Positions 36,201-48,836 of a stretch of DNA of 64,000 nucleotides are shown piece by piece. The notes beneath the pieces were generated by a model. It saw only the letters and a program-made list of their open reading frames with translations, was not told the DNA's origin and did no database searches. The stretch's first letter is position 1. Each line of letters opens with the position of its first letter. A program made the translations under genes and the position numbers. The DNA comes from Atherinomorus stipes. Taxonomy: Eukaryota > Chordata > Actinopteri > Atheriniformes > Atherinidae. Where the stretch lies: assembly GCA_023101725.1 (NCBI GenBank), contig JALJCO010001091.1, forward strand, positions 62,001-126,000. Reading direction: 5' to 3'.

Positions 36201-39200
36201 ATGCTGCAGCAGCACAACTACATCCCTTACTTCAGAGGTATCCAAACATGTTTGGGACCAGTATGGACAATGGACGAGTTGCTGGGATTGTTGCTGTTAT
36301 CAGTTCCTAGGAGTAAAAATTTAAAATAAGACTCAAGATATTTTAAGAAATGATAACTTTTAAAGTGTTCCCCTAACAAGAAGAAGTATGTAAGCTATAA
36401 ATGTCTTGAAAACATGCAGTCAGGCGGGTTTCAACGCAGCAGCAACATTCCAGGCCACTCTGTTTGTCGTAGCTCAGAGGTCCTGCAGAATGGAGTGCTG
36501 TGATACCACCGTTGAACTGACTTCGCTTGGCATGGCTGTGGTTAGGCACCAAATTAATCATGTGTTGGAAACTCTTACTCTAAGGGTCCCTCGGTTCACC
36601 ATGGACTCTAATGGGAAACAGAGCATCTTTCTCGGTGTGCCCTGCACTATAATCACTGTTTGATCTCTCGTAGAGGTTTATTTATTTCCATCGACTCATG
36701 AACTGAAGCCATGAAACTGCTGATGCTATTCCGGATACCACACACCTCCCAGCGCAACATCACAAACCAGTCCTGTTAAAATTCCCAACAGACAGAAAGC
36801 TTGTCCAACCTACACCCAGTGCTTCGTCTTCTCCCCCACCCCCTAGGGTTCAAACAGGACCCCCTACCTGATCCTAAACCTAGGACATCCCTGCATCTCA
36901 GTTTACCTGCTGCTAACGGTAAAGACATCCGTAGTCTTTCTCTTCTCTGTGTCCCCCCCCCCCCCCCCCCCCCCCCCCCTTCAGTGGAATGGTTAGCAGG
37001 TTTTGTGATGTTGTTGTCCGGTATTGTGATGTTGTCCAGTTTCATGGGATGCATTCAGGTACATTCAGGGGCCCACTCAGTTTCCTCCCATGCTTGCCCT
37101 GTTTCCTCGTGTTTGTGGACGTGGTTGTTGTCGTGCATGGTTTTAACCTGACGTAGAGTGTGACCCTGATACATTTGGATTTTTTCTGTTGTGATTTCTG
37201 AGCCTGCCTTTGACACCTAACCTACCCTGTAGTTTTCCTGAATGATCCCAAGCTCCCTGTCATGTGTCAGACTCCCACCTCTTGGTGTTTAACAGCTTTT
37301 TTTATTATGTGATTCTTGAAGAAAATGCTTTTGTTTTCTGATGACTGACTTAGATTGAAGGGTTTCAGATGATTGTCTTTTGAATGTGATAAGAAGAGCT
37401 GCTTGATGGCAGTGTCATTTTTAAAGAACTTCTCAGACTGAAGGCCCATTTATGCTCTACGCAGAAGACATCTGCAGAGCATTTTGTCCATCTTTTGTGT
37501 TCATGCATGCATTTATGTGTGTAATTCAGCTCGTTTTCTGGGCCCTTCTAGATCTGTACCCTGATGGTACAGTACCCCTTATTCTAAAGGAGTAAGAAGA
37601 CATGACTGTAACCCATAACTGAGTACAGCAATGCTGTCTCTTATGGGTTACAAGCACAGAAATGCCAAATGTCTTCTGAAAACTAAATGCATTGGAAGAG
37701 CTCGATCTCACTGGAGAAGATCTAATATGTAATATCTAGTTTTGCCTCCTCGTCCAGAATGTCCCGGTCCATAGCGGTAAACTGTAACACAATAGTTTAG
37801 CAGCTTTCAGACTTGCATTGTGGAAAATTTGCAGTAAAGTTCATCCGCTCTTTAACCGGACTGACACTTCCTCATGGACTTATTGCTTCCTGCAGCATCC
37901 GGTGGCAACCCTGTTATAGAAGTTGGGGATGCTGCGCATGCATGCTGCCTTTGCTACTATCTGCGGTGCTTCACCTGTGATTGTACTTCCACGAAATATA
38001 TTTTCCCTATTAAATGCAGCCTAGTCAGTTCTTTGATGTAAAATCGGCCTCTCATTTAAACTCGATCAAAATATGCGGGTCACAAAACGTAATTGGAAAA
38101 AAATCTTGCGTTAATTAGTTCACTTTTGTCAAGTGGTGCTAGTTGGATCCACCAGATTACAGCAACTATGCAAAGCTAAGCTAAAGTCAGTGCTGCCAGA
38201 TGTAGCAGCAGATGACATCACTCTGCTGCCAAATACAGGAAGTAAAACTTTGTAAAGTTTCTCAGCAGCAACAATCAAAATGCAACGAAATGCAGGTTAT
38301 TTCTATTTGTAACATTATTCTGTTAACACGGCATTTACATAGATAGTCTGAAGATATAAATGATTTGTCTCGGATGTTCTGTGGAGTGAATAAGATTGTT
38401 TTTAATGACAGGCTAGCAGATTCCTATTGACTCATACTAGCACTAGCATTGGTGATCTCCTGGAACTAGAATAACAGGATGAAATATGTTGAAACTGTCT
38501 ACAGGGACCTGAAAATGAGGCCCTATGTCAAAAATCCTGAACTTCCCCTTTTGAGATGACAGTGTCATGAATTGACGCTATACAAATAAAGTTGAATTGA
38601 ATTGAATTCAAACTTCCGTGTGACCAATGGCCACAGCGCGGTGCCCAGACCCACCTCCTGTTTCAGACCTCCTGTCTGAAACAGTTGCTGCTTCGGAATG
38701 ATTGCGTGATTCACCCGCTGACGTATGTACTGTATACTGCACCTGCTACTGTTTGAGCAATTCCAAAAACGCAAAGAAGAGAAGCAACATGGCTTCAAAA
38801 GGATCCGTTCGTCCAATGCCGAGACAGAGCGTCTCATAGAAATTTGGTCAGACGAATTCATCCAGAACAAGTAAGACTGGACACAAGAACACTGTAGTTC
38901 ACAAGAAAGTAGCTGCTGACTTGGAGGAGAGGGTTCAACAACACAAATGACGACTAGCGCCACCCACTGGACTGAGGCGGTGGCGCGTTTCCAACTTTGT
39001 AAGTGGGACTGGAGGCTGTTTGTGTGAGACTTTTGACACACTCAAAAATAGAGGTACCACTTTGTACTTAAAAGGGTCCAAAGCTTGTTGCTGGGGGGGT
39101 TCCTTTCTGAAAGACATTTCTGTACCTTCATGGTCCATTTTTGTACCTTATCAAGCTGTATGAGTTAATAAAGTACAATTAAACCAATTAAAGATGATGA

Positions 39201-42200
39201 ATAAAAGTCAATAAAATAGAGATTATGACAACAATCAAAGATGCTAATAATAAATGAATAATTATTATAGAAATATTAGACCGAACACATATATAATTAT
39301 ACATATAATTATCACTATGATTATAATGAAAATCATGATATAATAATTATTATACTACTGTTTAGAAGTACTGCTGTTTATAGTTATTGTACAAGCTACA
39401 CACATTTTTCAATGCTGCAGGTACCCTTAGGGTTGAAATGGTACAAATTTGTACTTTATATTACTTTGGACCCTTTTTCATAGTATATAGGTACTTCTGG
39501 GCTCATAAAGACCAATATTGTACTTTTGAGAGAACATTTGTAAAAAATGTACCTACAGGTACAGAAATGTTCCTGTCTCGTACCTCTATGTTTGAGTGTG
39601 CACCCGAGGAGTTGGAATGGGATTAAACCGACCGTGGCCTTGGAAGATTTTCGGTACAGAGGGAAACAGCGTGCATACCGTTGGGTTTTTCCATGAGAGG
39701 ATGGAGAAGCTGTGTCAGGACTTCTTCAGTAGGGAGGATGAAACAAACCGAGTGGGCTGAGCTGCAGTCTGCAGCCTGCTTGTGGCGCGTTACAGTGGCC
39801 TGGCGGTTTGAGCTTTTACGTAACAGACTCATCTGTAATCAGCTTTTCCTCATCCAGCTTTAATTGTGAGCAGTTAAGAAAAGGATGTTTTAAGGGTGAA
39901 CAATTGGAGCTTATCTCCCTGATTCCCCTGTTACTGATTTTAAAACCATCTTTTATGTGTTTCTTTGCTGATTTTTGCATAATCTGTTCAGATAAGTTGA
40001 TATGCGTGTCCTCCCACCATCCCTTTCTCGGCTCCAGATGTTCGTATGGAGGATGCTCTGTCCGTGCATGCTTCTGGGCATGTGTGTGATTGTGTGCAGG
40101 AGATCACTTGGACTCGCACGGCATCGCTGTGGGTGTGTTCGTGATCTCATCCACTTGCATCCAGATCGCTGATTTTCTGTGTTCAGTCAGCGAACACTTT
40201 CTAACACACACTCAAGTCTGTCTGTGTTTCTTCCTCATAGCTCTGGATGCAGTGTTTATGACTGTTGGCATGAAGTGTGTCAGTGACTCCATCACCCAGC
40301 CTTCCTGTGACAACACATGGGTTTATGGGGGAACCCCACATGCATACCTGTTACTGCATTCCCTCCCACATGGGGGTGGTGTTGAAGTGACTGGAACAGC
40401 CTTTAATCTGTTTTCTTTTTGCTGTTGTTGGTTTCGCCCTGATGCACACACAGCTAAACCCGGTGCCGGGTAGTATGGAGCCCTGCATACCAGTGCCAGC
40501 GTGCACCGGGTCACACATGTTGGGGTACAATTGAAATTATTTAGAAAACTCCTCCTTGAAACAGTCCATTTTGAAAAGGGAGAATCTTAGGGATGCACAA
40601 TATAATCGGCCCCTTATCAGTATCGGCCTATATCGGCCTTAAAACTGAGTATTGGACATCAGCCACCCCGATACTCCGATGTTTCTTAAGTCTAAAAAAC
40701 CCCAAAACTAAAAAAAAAAAAAGGTTTTTTTACAGACTTTAAAACTTCCAAAGACTAGGGGGGAAAAAATATCAATACACTGAAATATCGCAATATTTTC
40801 ACATGCTAATATCACATTGACATTTAAAAACGCAGAATTAATCTATTTTACTAATGAAAACTCACAACATTTCATTGTTCTGTTACAAAATCTCATAGAA
40901 TTCACAAAACTTTTGTGATATTTTCATATGCTGATATCATATTGACATTTAAAAATGCAGTATCGATCTATTTTTCCTAACGAAATTTCACAGTATTTCA
41001 TTGTTCTGTTAAAAAATCTCGTGATAATTCACAAAAATTTGGGGATATTTTCATATGCTGATATATCGACATTTTAAAAAGTGGTTTTGATCTATTTTAC
41101 TAACAAAATCTCGGGATATTTCATTGTTCTGTTATGAAATCTCAGAAGAATTTACAAAATATCACATTATTTTGTAACAGAACAATGAAATCTAGCGAGA
41201 TTTTGTTTGTAAAGTATATTGATACCGTGTTTATAAATGTCATAATGATATCAGCATATAAAAATGTTGCGATATTTCAGTGTATTGATATTTTTCCCAC
41301 CCTAGTCTTTAGAGGTTTTTAAGTCTTTCAAAAATATTTTTGAAGAAGAAAAAGAAGTTTGGGGGGTTTTTTTTAGATTTGATATTGGCATATGAAAATA
41401 TCATGATATTTCAGTGTATCAATATTTTGTCCCACCCCTATTTTTCAAAGTGTCGGAAACAGATAACAAAACTGCTATTTGCAATGACTGCTTATTTTTC
41501 CAGCTTTAATATCGGTATCGATATCTGTTATCGGCCACATGAGCTTTAAGATATCAGCATATCGGATATCGGCTAAAATTCCAATATTGTACATCCCTAA
41601 TCAGTGTTGTCTTTTTGCTTTGTTACGGTTTTTGCAGGACTTCTGACAGGGCCTCTTCCTCTCTGGATTCATAAATCCTCAGCCAATCAGCAGTCAGTTC
41701 CTCAGAGACGCTCCCTGCATGGTTGGGTTCTTGGAGGAATGCAAGTTTATTTAGAAATGACCCCAAATCCTTCACTGTGCTGGTGCTGAGAGCTACACAG
41801 ATGCATGTGAAGAGAGTAAAAGCTGGATGTGAGGGACGAGGTCGTGGAACATCATCAGCTCTACGGGAGCGTCTGCGTGATCTTTGCATCGGTCGTTTAA
41901 CAGATAAGCGAGCAGAGAGACCGCCCACATTCAGAGCAGAGCTTCAGTGAGCGGTAGCCACAGGAAAGGGCTGGGTTATCAATCACTGGCATGAGTCCTG
42001 CAAGCGGAGCTTTCTAAGTATGCTCGCCATAACGCTGCCTTTTTGCCCCATCCTTTGTTTGCTCCCAAACCCTTCCCCCTTTTTGCCTTTCCATATCTGA
42101 CGCCAACCCCCGCTGAAGGTAGCGAGAGCGGCCGGAGCACCCCCAGCTTATCCACCTATTCCGATGGCAAATCCCCTTCATCCACTTCCACATACGTGGC

Positions 42201-45200
42201 TGCTCCTCGGCATTTCCACATACCAGGTAGGCCATAACCCCGCCGCCCTGCTCGCAGATAAACTCCTCGTTTTCTCTCTCTGTTGCCATGGCTACCCAGC
42301 TGAAGAGGAGGTGGAGTGCGAGGTAAGGTATGGGATCATGATCGAGCTCTCCGTAAAGAACAAGTTCTTCCCAAACTGGACTGTTATCTAGTTACATAAA
42401 GCGTGATGGATGGTCGCTTTGGCGGGCTCATCCGACGTCCTCGACCTTCGTCAGCGTGGGCGTTCGAGGCCGATAATTGGACGAATTCCAGCTGGAAGTC
42501 TGTCAGCTACTCTGCTGTTCTGATTCATTCCAGGTTAACGTCATCTCACAATCATCTCATCCTGTAAAAAGAGTATCTGGGCTGTAGTTCAGCGGTCTGC
42601 AACCAAATTCAGAGGAAAACAACCATACCAGTTTCATTTCCGGCTGAATTTGCATTTCCCATCAGCTTTTATGATCCGCATATGGTGAGTTTTGAAAGTA
42701 GCCCCGCCCCCTTTGTTGTTCATGCACGCTAAAGCTGAAACAACTGAACAGATTTGCTGTGAGTGAAAGTAAAGCAGTAGTTATTAGAGAGAGTGGTTAT
42801 TCAGGTGATTTGACTTTATAAAGAGAATCCATCACCAAACCCAAATAATTAAGTTGGACCAATGTGAATACGCCTTTAATATCAACTACAGCCAGATAAT
42901 CTGTTTACAGTGTCGACTTCACTTGGAATTAAATTCCAGGGCAAGAGTTGATGATAAATTATATGTTTTTATTTATTTATTTATTTATTCAGCCTCTCAA
43001 AGAAGGAAATCTGTCTGATGTGGCATATTGTCCCCATTCACACTGACATTGTCAGTCTTGGGGAGGGAAAACAGAAATCCTCTGGCAGCCAATGATCATC
43101 CACTTAATGGCTTTCAGAGTCATCGTCTTTATTGCTTTAATCTGGATATTGTTTCAGATGCTGGCAGGCGCTGAAACAAGGCAGAAAAATGACACGTTTT
43201 ATTTTGACTCGTGTTTTTGCTGATGTCATTAGTGAGTGTCTGTTAGAGGCCAGCTGACTCTGAGATGGAAAACATGTCCTCATCATGCTCCAGACCAGGG
43301 GTCAGCAACCTGCAGATCCAGAGCCACAATGGCTCAATAACATCGACTAAACATGATAAAGAACTGAGTTATATTTAAAAATATAGATGATAACAAATGT
43401 AGGTTTCAGCAGTTTTTCATTTGAATAATTGAACTTAATTTTTACAAGTTAAATGCCAGTGATTTTTCTCTAAATCTGTTTCTCTTCTCATTAGTTTGGA
43501 AATTCTTGTTCTTCTGCAACACACGGTCTCAGAAGAGCAAAATCCCAGAAAGGAAAATGGAAAGATCCCTTTTTAATTTTTTGCAAAAAATGGTTTTGTA
43601 CAGAAGAGGTTTAGGACCACTTCAGAAAAATAAATTTTTTTTTATTTTATTTTATTTTATTTTATTTTTTTTTGTGTGTGTGTGTGTGTGTGTGGGGGGG
43701 GGTGTTCTGGGGGGAAAAAAATCAGATTTTTGACATTTTTCCAGAACATTTGAAAAAAAATTGTGGGGGGGGGGGGGGATTATTTTTATTCATTTTCTGA
43801 AAAATGTCAGAATTCAGACTTTTTTTCAGAAAAAAAAAAACTCTAGTTTTTTTTCCAATTTTTTTTTTTTGTGTGTTTTGGGAAAAAAGTCAGAATTCTG
43901 ACTTCAAACACAAAATTTTCATTTTCTTCAGTGGCCCTAATCCTCTTCCATAGTTTTGTTTTCCAAAACCTAAAAGTCAAAATAAAACTGTGGTTCTTTA
44001 AAAATGGCAACAAATTTCATAAAGTAAGTGTTTATCAAAAATCATAAGTTGTCTTTTTAAAAAGGCCATGAAATATTTGCGTCTCTGGACGACTTTTCTT
44101 TAGCTGGTTGAGGCAGAAGTGGCTCTGTGGACTGTGACGGCTGCAGACTCCTGCATCATGATGAAACGCAGCACGACTCAGATTCCCGTTTTCACTCATT
44201 CCTGGTTGTTGTGATGATTGTATTATTAATCTAAATGCTCTTTGTGAATGAAATGATGGTACCATGTGGTTTCTGATATTATTCTTTGAGTGTCGTTGGA
44301 TTGTTCTGCATAAAATACCCCCCCCCCCCCCCCCCCCCGCCCTATTCCCTGACAGCAAAGACCAACAAATTTGCTATTTTCAAATATGTTGCATGTTAAC
44401 TATTAAAAAGCTGACCTTTCTGATGTGCTTTAATAAAAATGACTGATGTCTCGTGTTGACTGGAGCTTTACCGGACCCCTGGTTGCCTCATTAAAATATG
44501 CCATCCTTCAATAACTGCTAACTCATGCTTCTTTTTCTCCATTTTCTCTTTCTTTCTCTCCCTCCCACCACGTTGGCTTCTTCCATTCCCTTTTGTCTGC
44601 TCTGTTCCCATCTTCAGAGACTATGGTCAAAGATAATATCTATAGAAAACCCCCCATCTACAGACAGCATGGTACAGTCACCTGCCTTTTAACCCTTCCT
44701 CCTGTGGTCTGGTCTCTGCACGATGTGTTGCATGTCACCTGTCGGTCACCAGTGGTTTTCTCAGCTTTCTGAGGCCTGCACTTGTCCAGTAGATGGAGTC
44801 ACATGCATAGAGCTGGTGGAAGAGTACTGCAAGCACTCTGGGTTGGAATATTACCATGACGACAATCGTTAAGGCACAAACATCCTTTTTGAAGTTGCTG
44901 ATGTTGTGAGAAATAAGCAAAAAGTTTTCAGTCCAAACTGGTCCAGGGTCCATTCATATTTAACACTGTATTAGTGTAATTTATATCATTTAGGTTTATT
45001 TATTTAATGAATAAAGCAAACCCACCTGCCTTTAACAGACTGAACCTGTAAAATGTGTCATGATAAACGTGAATAACATACTGTAATATAAAAATATGTT
45101 ATGAGATGGTCACAAACACTTTTATATCACACGTATAATTCATGGAAAAAAATCAGATTCCTCCAAGAACAAATCAGAATTAGGCTATAAACACAACATC

Positions 45201-48033
45201 TACAACATTTTACTACAAAAAGAGGAACAACAGAAAAAACTGATGGAAACTGATTTAAAAAAAGAGATAAAATGGTGCAGAAATAGATCACATTGAAGAT
45301 AAAAAGGCTTGATTTAAATCTGTAAAAACCTGGGTTTTATTTGTTTAGACGGGCCATCAAGGCACAAAATTTTATTGCAATTTATTTATTTAAACTTTTC
45401 TTAGAATTTTTTTAAAGAGCTTCCAAACATAACAGACATTTTCTGCATCAACAGCTGATTTTCTCTCTTTTTTCTTAAAAAATCCTTTCTTTCCAATGAG
45501 TTAGATGTTTGTTTCTAGATGGAGCTTGCAGATACCGTTAGCATTAACGTTAGCATTAGCTGGTGCTCCATCCATCTTCTCAGCTCTGCTTTGTTATCTC
45601 CACTCATTAATCCGTATTTAATAAACTATTTTTGCCTCTTTAGGGACGGTTTGGGACCATTTCTGTCTTCATTATTTTGTTTTAATTCTTCTTTACAACG
45701 TTAGCTACAGGCTAGCGGCTAGCTGAGTGTCTTCTTCTGCTTGTTTGTTGAACTCTGACAAATTAGCGCCACCAGGTGGGGGGAGGCTACATTTCAACTC
45801 ATCGAGTCATGAATAACAGTGTAAATATACGGTCCTCATGGCCCACATGTGGAAAAGGAAAGTGTTTCGTGGCCCTGTAGGTGGCGCTCAAGGCCCGAGC
45901 TCGGGCTGCGGCCCCGTGGTTAAGAACCACTGCTATAGAGGAAGGAAACAAAATTGCAATATTAACTTCTATATTGACTGATTTAGATGTTAATCACGAC
46001 AATGTGACAACTGATATTGTCAAAGCGACACTAATAAACCGGCAGATTCTTGCTCTTTGGCGCCCTCTAATGACATCAATGTCAACATTCACCCTGCATC
46101 CTGTCTCTTCTCTGAGACCTCTCCATAAGTGAAGGTCCATCCATTCAATTAATTGATATTTTTATCCACCCCTTCTTGAAAGTGCCGGTTGTACTATTAA
46201 ACAGTGCATCATGCGACAATATAAAACAACCTGTCCTCCAAAGCCATACGTACTTCCCTCTCATCCTGTGATATAAAGGCTGTCAAAACCTGAAGAAACA
46301 CCTGATTACGATACGATAGTGTGCATTTATTATGTCGCCTATTTGAATTCTGTTTATTTATGTTCACTAGGAAATGCGCACATATATGACATGAAAGAAG
46401 TTACTGCCAGCCACCGCAACACTGCACAGGTCCCGTTTATCCCTTTCTTCCGGCACGTTGTTAATAGCGTCCTTAGCAACCACCGTAGCAACAATCACAA
46501 AACCTGAAAGAATGTACGTCAACACCAAAAAGAAATATGGATCGTTTACATGAAACCAATGGATATTATGAAAAAAGTGTATATTTGACGCTAGAAAAGT
46601 TATCAGAACAAAGCTGAAGCTACAATCTATATTAAAAAATATAAATTTCTACCGAAGATTGAAGGGACATCCGCCATTTTTGGGGGGATGACTCCTGGGA
46701 GGAACTCGGCAGTCATGTAACCACCGCTAGGAGTCCCTTTTGGATGCTTTTCATGTAAAAACGTACATATAGGTCGTATTTTGGTGCATGCACAAATGAC
46801 CCCATGGTACATATGACTTTGGAGGACAGGTCAGTATAAAACCATTCAGCCATGTCTGTCGGGCTTGGATGTCACATTAAGGCCCAATCCCAATGTTCCC
46901 CCTACTTTCAACCACTAGTCCTTACTCACTACCGCTAGCCCTCACCCATTATCACTACATCCTCGAATTGAAGCCACAAGGGGTGGGGCTAAAAAGTAGG
47001 GCTAGTGGGTGTATTGGGACGCACCCTTAGTCCTCTTCATTACAAGAAGTTACAATGGCCGACATGGGCCTCCATACATCCAATCCATACCAGGAGTCTC
47101 AAGCAGAAGTTAGTTCCACACGCCAGGAGTATCTATCTGCGGCTTGCCACCCAGATGTGAGTGGTGTAGTGGGATGGTTAGGGTTAGGGAAGGGTCAGGG
47201 TTAGGGTTATATGAAGTGCGTCGATTGGATATATGGCGACGTATCGTGACTGCAGTTGGGTCCCTCTCCTTTATTAAGCTGCCATGCAGCTGGTCTGCAT
47301 TCGGCCTTCTCCAACCGTTACTCTTATCAATTAGCCATACCAACTGCAGCCATGGGAAAGTTTCCTCGGTAGTTTTCTCGGTCTTCTACCTTTTGTCATA
47401 AGTATTATGATTCAAGTAGTAGAATTACACATTTAATGATAACTAGACAGAGATGCAAAACACAGTTTAGCAAATGTAAATACAAACTATTCCACGAAAT
47501 TAAAACCATCATGAAACCGAATGATGTTAAAACGATTCTGAAACTCCTAACGTCAACTTTATCAAAGGTGCAAGGAAGAACTTCAATGATCAATGAAAGC
47601 TTGATTTATCCTGGAAATGTCCGCTAGTTTGGTTTGTTGGAAATGAGTATTTCATTCAGTCTATTTCTACAGTCCCAAATAAAGTTAAACTAATTTAATC
47701 CAATTATAATCCAATTCAGTCGTATGACATTCGGTCTAATATTATGTCAACAACAGATGTCTGGCTGTCCAGTCCCCCCGTCCTGCCAGTGAGGTCATTG
47801 GGGACAGTGATGAGGACAGTGATATATGTATGGGTGGACCAGACTCGGAGAAGATGATGAGCTCATGAATCGTCTGTGTCCAGGGTGGCGGGTGGATGTG
47901 GTGGACTGGATGCAGTGCTGCTGGTGCCTTGGTGGAGGTTGGTGTTCCACCCACACCTTCACCTCGGTGCAGACGGTTCCTATCGATTTACTTAAGCTGG
48001 GGAATTGGCATTGCAGTTGTTGATGTTTATACA

Positions 48034-48112
<79 letters not shown>

Positions 48113-48146
48113 TAGAGATAGATAATAGATAGAAGATAGAAGATAG

Positions 48147-48208
<62 letters not shown>

Positions 48209-48672
48209 TACACTCAAAAACAGAGGTACGAGACAGCAACATTTCTGTACCTGTAGGTACTTTTTTTTTTTTTTTTACAAATGTTCTCTCAAAACTACAA
48301 TATTGGTCTTTATGAGGCCAGAAGTACCTATATACTATGAAAAAGGGTCCAAAGTGATATAAAGTACAAATTTGTACCATTTCAACCCTAAGGGTACCTG
48401 CAGCATTGAAAAATGTGTGTAGCTTGTACAATAACTATAAATAGCAGTACTTCTAAACAGTAGTAGAATTATAGTTATTATATCATGATTTTCATAGTAA
48501 TCATAGTAATAATAATATGTATAATTATATATGTGTTTGGCCTAATATTTCTATAATAATTATTCATTTATTATTAGCATCTTTGATTGTTGTCATAATC
48601 TATATTTTATTAACTTGTCATCATTTTTAATTGGTTTAATTGTACTTTATTAACTCATACAGCTTGATAAGG

Positions 48673-48712
<40 letters not shown>

Positions 48713-48800
48713 GCTGTAATATTTTGTTTTTTTTTTTTAGGTTTGCGGGCAGGAATGTTTTTAAACTGTAAAGTGCTGCGAGTCGCAACTGGCACGAAAG

Positions 48801-48836
<36 letters not shown>

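Noticed and set aside
42299..42320. Possible small exon (acceptor tacccag, donor gtaagg) reading AEEEVECE
   Set aside because: Enters in phase 1 but leaves in phase 0, so it would break the frame into the exon at 44618. No family match.
47795..48431. Tyr/Ile/Ser-rich frames on -
   Set aside because: Translations of (TA)n, (GA)n and (GATA)n microsatellites.
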